Below, one piece after another: positions 7,764 through 8,978 of a stretch of 8,978 bases of DNA. Source of the DNA: Desulfobacteraceae bacterium. GTDB taxonomy: Bacteria; Desulfobacterota; Desulfobacteria; Desulfobacterales; SURF-7. The stretch spans positions 1 to 8,978 of the forward strand of contig JAUXBD010000026.1 of assembly GCA_030619585.1 (NCBI GenBank), in the 5' to 3' direction. The position numbers and the translations under genes were made by a program. The notes beneath the pieces are model-generated. The model was not told the DNA's origin. It searched no databases and saw nothing but the letters and a program-made list of their open reading frames with translations. Positions within the stretch are counted from its first letter, which is position 1. Every line of letters begins with the position of its first letter.

Positions 7764-7783
7764 TCCCCCTTTCTAAAGGGGGA
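7764..7783. repeat. Perfect hairpin TCCCCCTTT-CT-AAAGGGGGA
   Basis: This is a 9-bp perfect inverted repeat with a 2-nt centre, of a kind common between genes in Desulfobacterota and cyanobacteria. It lies between the hicB stop and the glycan operon and could slow or end transcription. Neither side carries an immediate clean T-run, so I do not call it a rho-independent terminator. Confidence 0.6.
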
Positions 7784-7829
7784 TTTCGTGGCAGAGAAAG
7801 TTCGAGATAGTGAGTTTGTAAATTTCTGA

Positions 7830-8168
7830 TTAATGTGTATCCCCAGCATTCTTCAACACGTTAGCTGCCCATTGGTTCAGACTTTTACCGTGGGCTTTGG
7901 CAGCCATAGCCGCAGCCGCATGAATCTCCGGTGGGACCCGTAGCGTCATATTTCCGGAATAGGACTTTTGTGAAGCATCTCCGCGTTCCCGACACACCTT
8001 AAGGTAATGGTCAATGGCATTATGAAAATCTGTTGTCAGTTCAGACACCGTTTCACCGTGAAAACCGATAATGCTCCGGACGCCAAGCACCCGGCCTACA
8101 AAAATGTTGTCATCGGCATCAAACTCAACTCTGGCGGTAAAATCTTTGTAGAAAAGTGTATTTTTCAT
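7830..8168 (-). CDS. hicB: HicB-type antitoxin with ribbon-helix-helix C-terminus
   Basis: This 112-residue protein is the expected antitoxin partner of HicA. Residues 1-65 form the HicB partial RNase H-like fold (YKDFTARVEFDADDNIFVGR 7-26, IIGFHGETVSEL 33-44) that binds and blocks the toxin. Residues 70-108 form a short Arc-like ribbon-helix-helix DNA-binding domain: strand SGNMTLRVP, then EIHAAAAMAAKAHGKSLNQW, used for operator binding and autorepression. The start ATG at 8168 overlaps the hicA stop as ATGA, and AGGAG (8176-8180) sits 7 nt upstream inside hicA, so the antitoxin has its own strong ribosome binding site and should be translated in excess. Both domains look complete and the reading frame is intact. 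Confidence 0.92.
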   Translation of the reverse strand: MKNTLFYKDFTARVEFDADDNIFVGRVLGVRSIIGFHGETVSELTTDFHNAIDHYLKVCRERGDASQKSYSGNMTLRVPPEIHAAAAMAAKAHGKSLNQWAANVLKNAGDTH

Positions 8169-8419
8169 GGTATTACTCCTAATTGCTGCAGAAATTCACG
8201 GGCATTCTCCACCTGATACTTTTTCGCTTCTTTACCCGGATGCGGACGGTGGAAATGCGCCGTCTTTCCGGAAACAGTGACCGATATGCGCGAGCCAGCT
8301 CCTTCGCTCACCTTGCCGCCAAGAGAAACAAGAAAAGACTCAATATCCAGAAACCTGATATTTGCTTTGGTTGGCCTGGCGAAAATAGCTATCAATGTTT
8401 TCCGGTGTTTTGTCTTCAT
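8165..8419 (-). CDS. hicA: HicA-type mRNA interferase toxin
   Basis: This 84-residue protein, numbered from ATG 8419, is a double-stranded-RNA-binding-fold toxin that cleaves mRNA when free of HicB. The family core is visible: DIESFLVSLGGKVSEGAGSR (25-44), then VTVSGKTAHFHRPHPGKEAK (47-66) and a C-terminal VENAREFLQQLGV. Many HicA toxins have a catalytic His in GSH; here the same place is GSR (Arg44), as in the sub-group with HRPHP. His55, His57 and His60 remain. An ATG at 8494 would add 25 mostly hydrophobic residues unlike the family, so I chose 8419. No Shine-Dalgarno precedes 8419, in contrast to hicB, consistent with low toxin translation. The pair may stabilise this repeat-rich region or serve in stress or phage response. 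Confidence 0.88.
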   Translation of the reverse strand: MKTKHRKTLIAIFARPTKANIRFLDIESFLVSLGGKVSEGAGSRISVTVSGKTAHFHRPHPGKEAKKYQVENAREFLQQLGVIP

Positions 8420-8426
8420 TTTAGTA

Positions 8427-8455
8427 TTGATAGCATGTAATAATTGCATATACAA
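8427..8455 (-). promoter_or_regulatory. Possible hicAB promoter
   Basis: On the minus strand TTGTAT (8455-8450) and TATCAA (8432-8427) are separated by 17 bp, a weak match to -35 and -10 boxes. Transcription from it would start around 8420, right at the hicA ATG, making the message nearly leaderless, which agrees with the missing ribosome binding site. Confidence 0.3.
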
Positions 8456-8476
8456 GCACAAAATGATTGCATTAAC
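8439..8476. promoter_or_regulatory. Direct-repeat candidate operator upstream of hicA
   Basis: AATAATTGCATATAC (8439-8453) and AATGATTGCATTAAC (8462-8476) match at 12 of 15 positions with a 23-bp period. One copy overlaps the proposed -35 box. Paired sites about two helical turns apart are what a ribbon-helix-helix HicB would use for autorepression. The link to HicB is inference. Confidence 0.35.
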
Positions 8477-8570
8477 AATGGAAAGGATATACAAGAGATA
8501 TAAATAAGGTAAATAAGAAATAAGGGGGACATCCTTAAATACAAAAATAACTCAAGGAAAAGGGCTCAGA

Positions 8571-8711
8571 GTGAACTGTTGACCGTTATTGTTCGTTAAC
8601 CGTTAGCTGTTTGATTAAAGCTATTAGCTATTAGCTGTTAGGCTGAAGGCTGAAGGGGATTAGGCTGAAGGTTAAAGGTAACGGTTCACGGTTATCGGTT
8701 ATCGGTTGAAA
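8571..8711. repeat. Degenerate 7-bp tandem repeat array (about 20 units)
   Basis: Counting in sevens from 8571 to 8711, nearly every unit starts with G and resembles its neighbours, with a single 1-nt slip (the 8-mer at 8655-8662). The unit changes along the array: GTTGACC-like at 8578, GCTATTA twice at 8620-8633, GCTGTTA at 8634, GGCTGAA at 8641, 8648 and 8663, GGTTAAA at 8670, GTTCACG at 8684, and GTTATCG twice at 8691-8704. This resembles the heptameric STRR repeats described in cyanobacteria. No function is known from the sequence. Confidence 0.8.
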
Positions 8712-8789
8712 AAAACATAAAAGCAATCAGTAACAAAACCGTGAACCGTGAACTGTGAACCGCTATTAACCGTGAACCGTGAACCGACA
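8677..8789. other. Potential long imperfect stem-loop formed by the two opposed heptad arrays
   Basis: The left arm (8677-8710) and the right arm (8737-8789) are largely complementary. Matching AACCG blocks recur every 7 nt, and most mismatches fall at two positions of the unit. The loop is about 26 nt of A-rich sequence (8711-8736). Because the units are periodic, several staggered pairings are possible. This could form a cruciform in DNA or a hairpin in RNA. Confidence 0.5.
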
Positions 8790-8796
8790 ACCATTA
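8738..8796. repeat. Second heptad array, ACCGTGA units, inverted relative to the first
   Basis: ACCGTGA occurs at 8738, 8745, 8769 and 8776, with variants ACTGTGA (8752), ACCGCTA (8759), ACCGACA (8783) and ACCATTA (8790). A 3-nt insertion (8766-8768) shifts the phase once. The unit is the reverse complement of TCACGGT, found in the left array at 8684-8692. Confidence 0.8.
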
Positions 8797-8799
8797 CTT

Positions 8800-8886
8800 T
8801 TAGGCTTTTTTTCTTATCAAATCAATACGTTTTTCTAAAATTTTTACACCTGAATAAGAAATGATTAATGCTCCCAGGGTTATCAT
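8800..8886 (-). CDS. Possible very short membrane peptide (28 aa), weak
   Basis: ATG 8886 to TAA 8800-8802 encodes 28 residues: a hydrophobic N-terminal half (ITLGALIISYSGVKIL, 2-17) followed by a basic tail (EKRIDLIRKK, 18-27), the layout of a single-pass membrane peptide. An in-frame TAG lies seven codons upstream of the ATG, so it cannot extend far. There is no Shine-Dalgarno. It lies between heptad arrays. It could be chance in AT-rich DNA, a gene remnant, or a small membrane peptide like those of type I toxin systems. I do not recognise it. Confidence 0.2.
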   Translation of the reverse strand: MITLGALIISYSGVKILEKRIDLIRKKA

Positions 8887-8912
8887 GGGTATATATAATA
8901 TCTAAAATGAGC

Positions 8913-8940
8913 GATTAGCCATTAGCTTTTAGCTATTAGT
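8913..8940. repeat. Third heptad array, four TATTAGC-like units
   Basis: Units GATTAGC (8913), CATTAGC (8920), TTTTAGC (8927) and TATTAGT (8934) follow without a gap. They are in the same orientation as the TATTAGC part of the main array (8623-8636), about 290 bp away, so this is the same repeat family. Confidence 0.7.
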
Positions 8941-8954
8941 CAAACTATATCAAG

Positions 8955-8974
8955 ATGTTATTAAATAATAACAT
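8955..8974. promoter_or_regulatory. Perfect 20-bp palindrome at the window edge
   Basis: ATGTTATTA and TAATAACAT are perfect 9-bp arms around a central AA. The size and symmetry suit a dimeric repressor operator for a gene just outside the window. It is AT-only apart from one G/C pair per arm, so a chance origin in AT-rich DNA is possible. Confidence 0.35.
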
Positions 8975-8978
8975 TTCA

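Larger units (their letters stand above)
8495..8978. other. Repeat-rich, essentially gene-free region
   Basis: This region of about 480 bp has no long ORF on either strand. It contains a small hairpin TAAGG/CCTTA (8521-8537), heptad arrays (8571-8711, 8738-8796, 8913-8940), one weak 28-codon ORF (8800-8886), AT-rich sequence, and a terminal palindrome (8955-8974). No tRNA, rRNA, transposase remnant or CRISPR array was recognised. Confidence 0.75.

Noticed and set aside
7548..7829. 93-codon plus-strand ORF
   Set aside because: It runs antisense through the methyltransferase start and then through three intergenic repeat-like elements. The product is low-complexity chance translation.
8420..8494. 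N-terminal extension of HicA to ATG 8494
   Set aside because: The 25 extra residues are hydrophobic and absent from the HicA family, and the extension would place the likely promoter and operator repeats inside the coding region.
8571..8796. CRISPR array
   Set aside because: Units are 7 nt and directly adjacent with no spacers; no cas gene is present.

Overview
The window looks like accessory chromosomal DNA from a Gram-negative, moderately AT-rich bacterium. Several features resemble Desulfobacterota (sulfate-reducer) genomes: multi-domain GT4 glycosyltransferases, DUF4214 proteins, a candidate sigma-54 promoter, and intergenic repeats of the CCGCAGAG/CACAGAGAACGC and CCCCCTTT/AAAGGGGG kinds. 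The lineage is inferred from style, not from a marker gene. Every gene I can support reads on the minus strand, so transcription runs from high to low coordinates.

Layout from right to left. Positions 8495-8978 are essentially non-coding. They hold arrays of degenerate 7-bp repeats, two of which face each other as inverted arms, plus a perfect 20-bp palindrome at the edge and one very weak 28-residue ORF. Next is a HicA/HicB toxin-antitoxin pair (8419-7830) with a 4-nt gene overlap. A 186-bp gap (7644-7829) packs three different dispersed-repeat-like sequences side by side.

Then comes a tightly coupled three-gene glycan operon: a DUF4214 / coiled-coil / SAM-methyltransferase protein (7643-6186), a single-domain GT4 glycosyltransferase (6189-5104), and a giant protein with three GT4 domains (5104 or 5056 down to 1697). 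The first two genes overlap by 4 nt. The second and third overlap by 1 nt if the GTG start is used. After a 360-bp gap with a plausible sigma-54 promoter lies the start of a DUF4214 plus RTX-type calcium-binding secreted protein (1336 to beyond base 1).

The glycan operon encodes four GT4 modules and one methyltransferase, enough for an oligosaccharide with several linkages whose end is methylated. DUF4214 occurs both in the methyltransferase and in the neighbouring RTX surface protein. This suggests, as inference only, that the operon builds a glycan for that secreted protein or for the surface layer it belongs to. The most unusual DNA-level features are the continuous heptad arrays and a 17-bp repeat fragment (16/17 identical to one array segment) lying exactly in the junction between the two glycosyltransferase genes.
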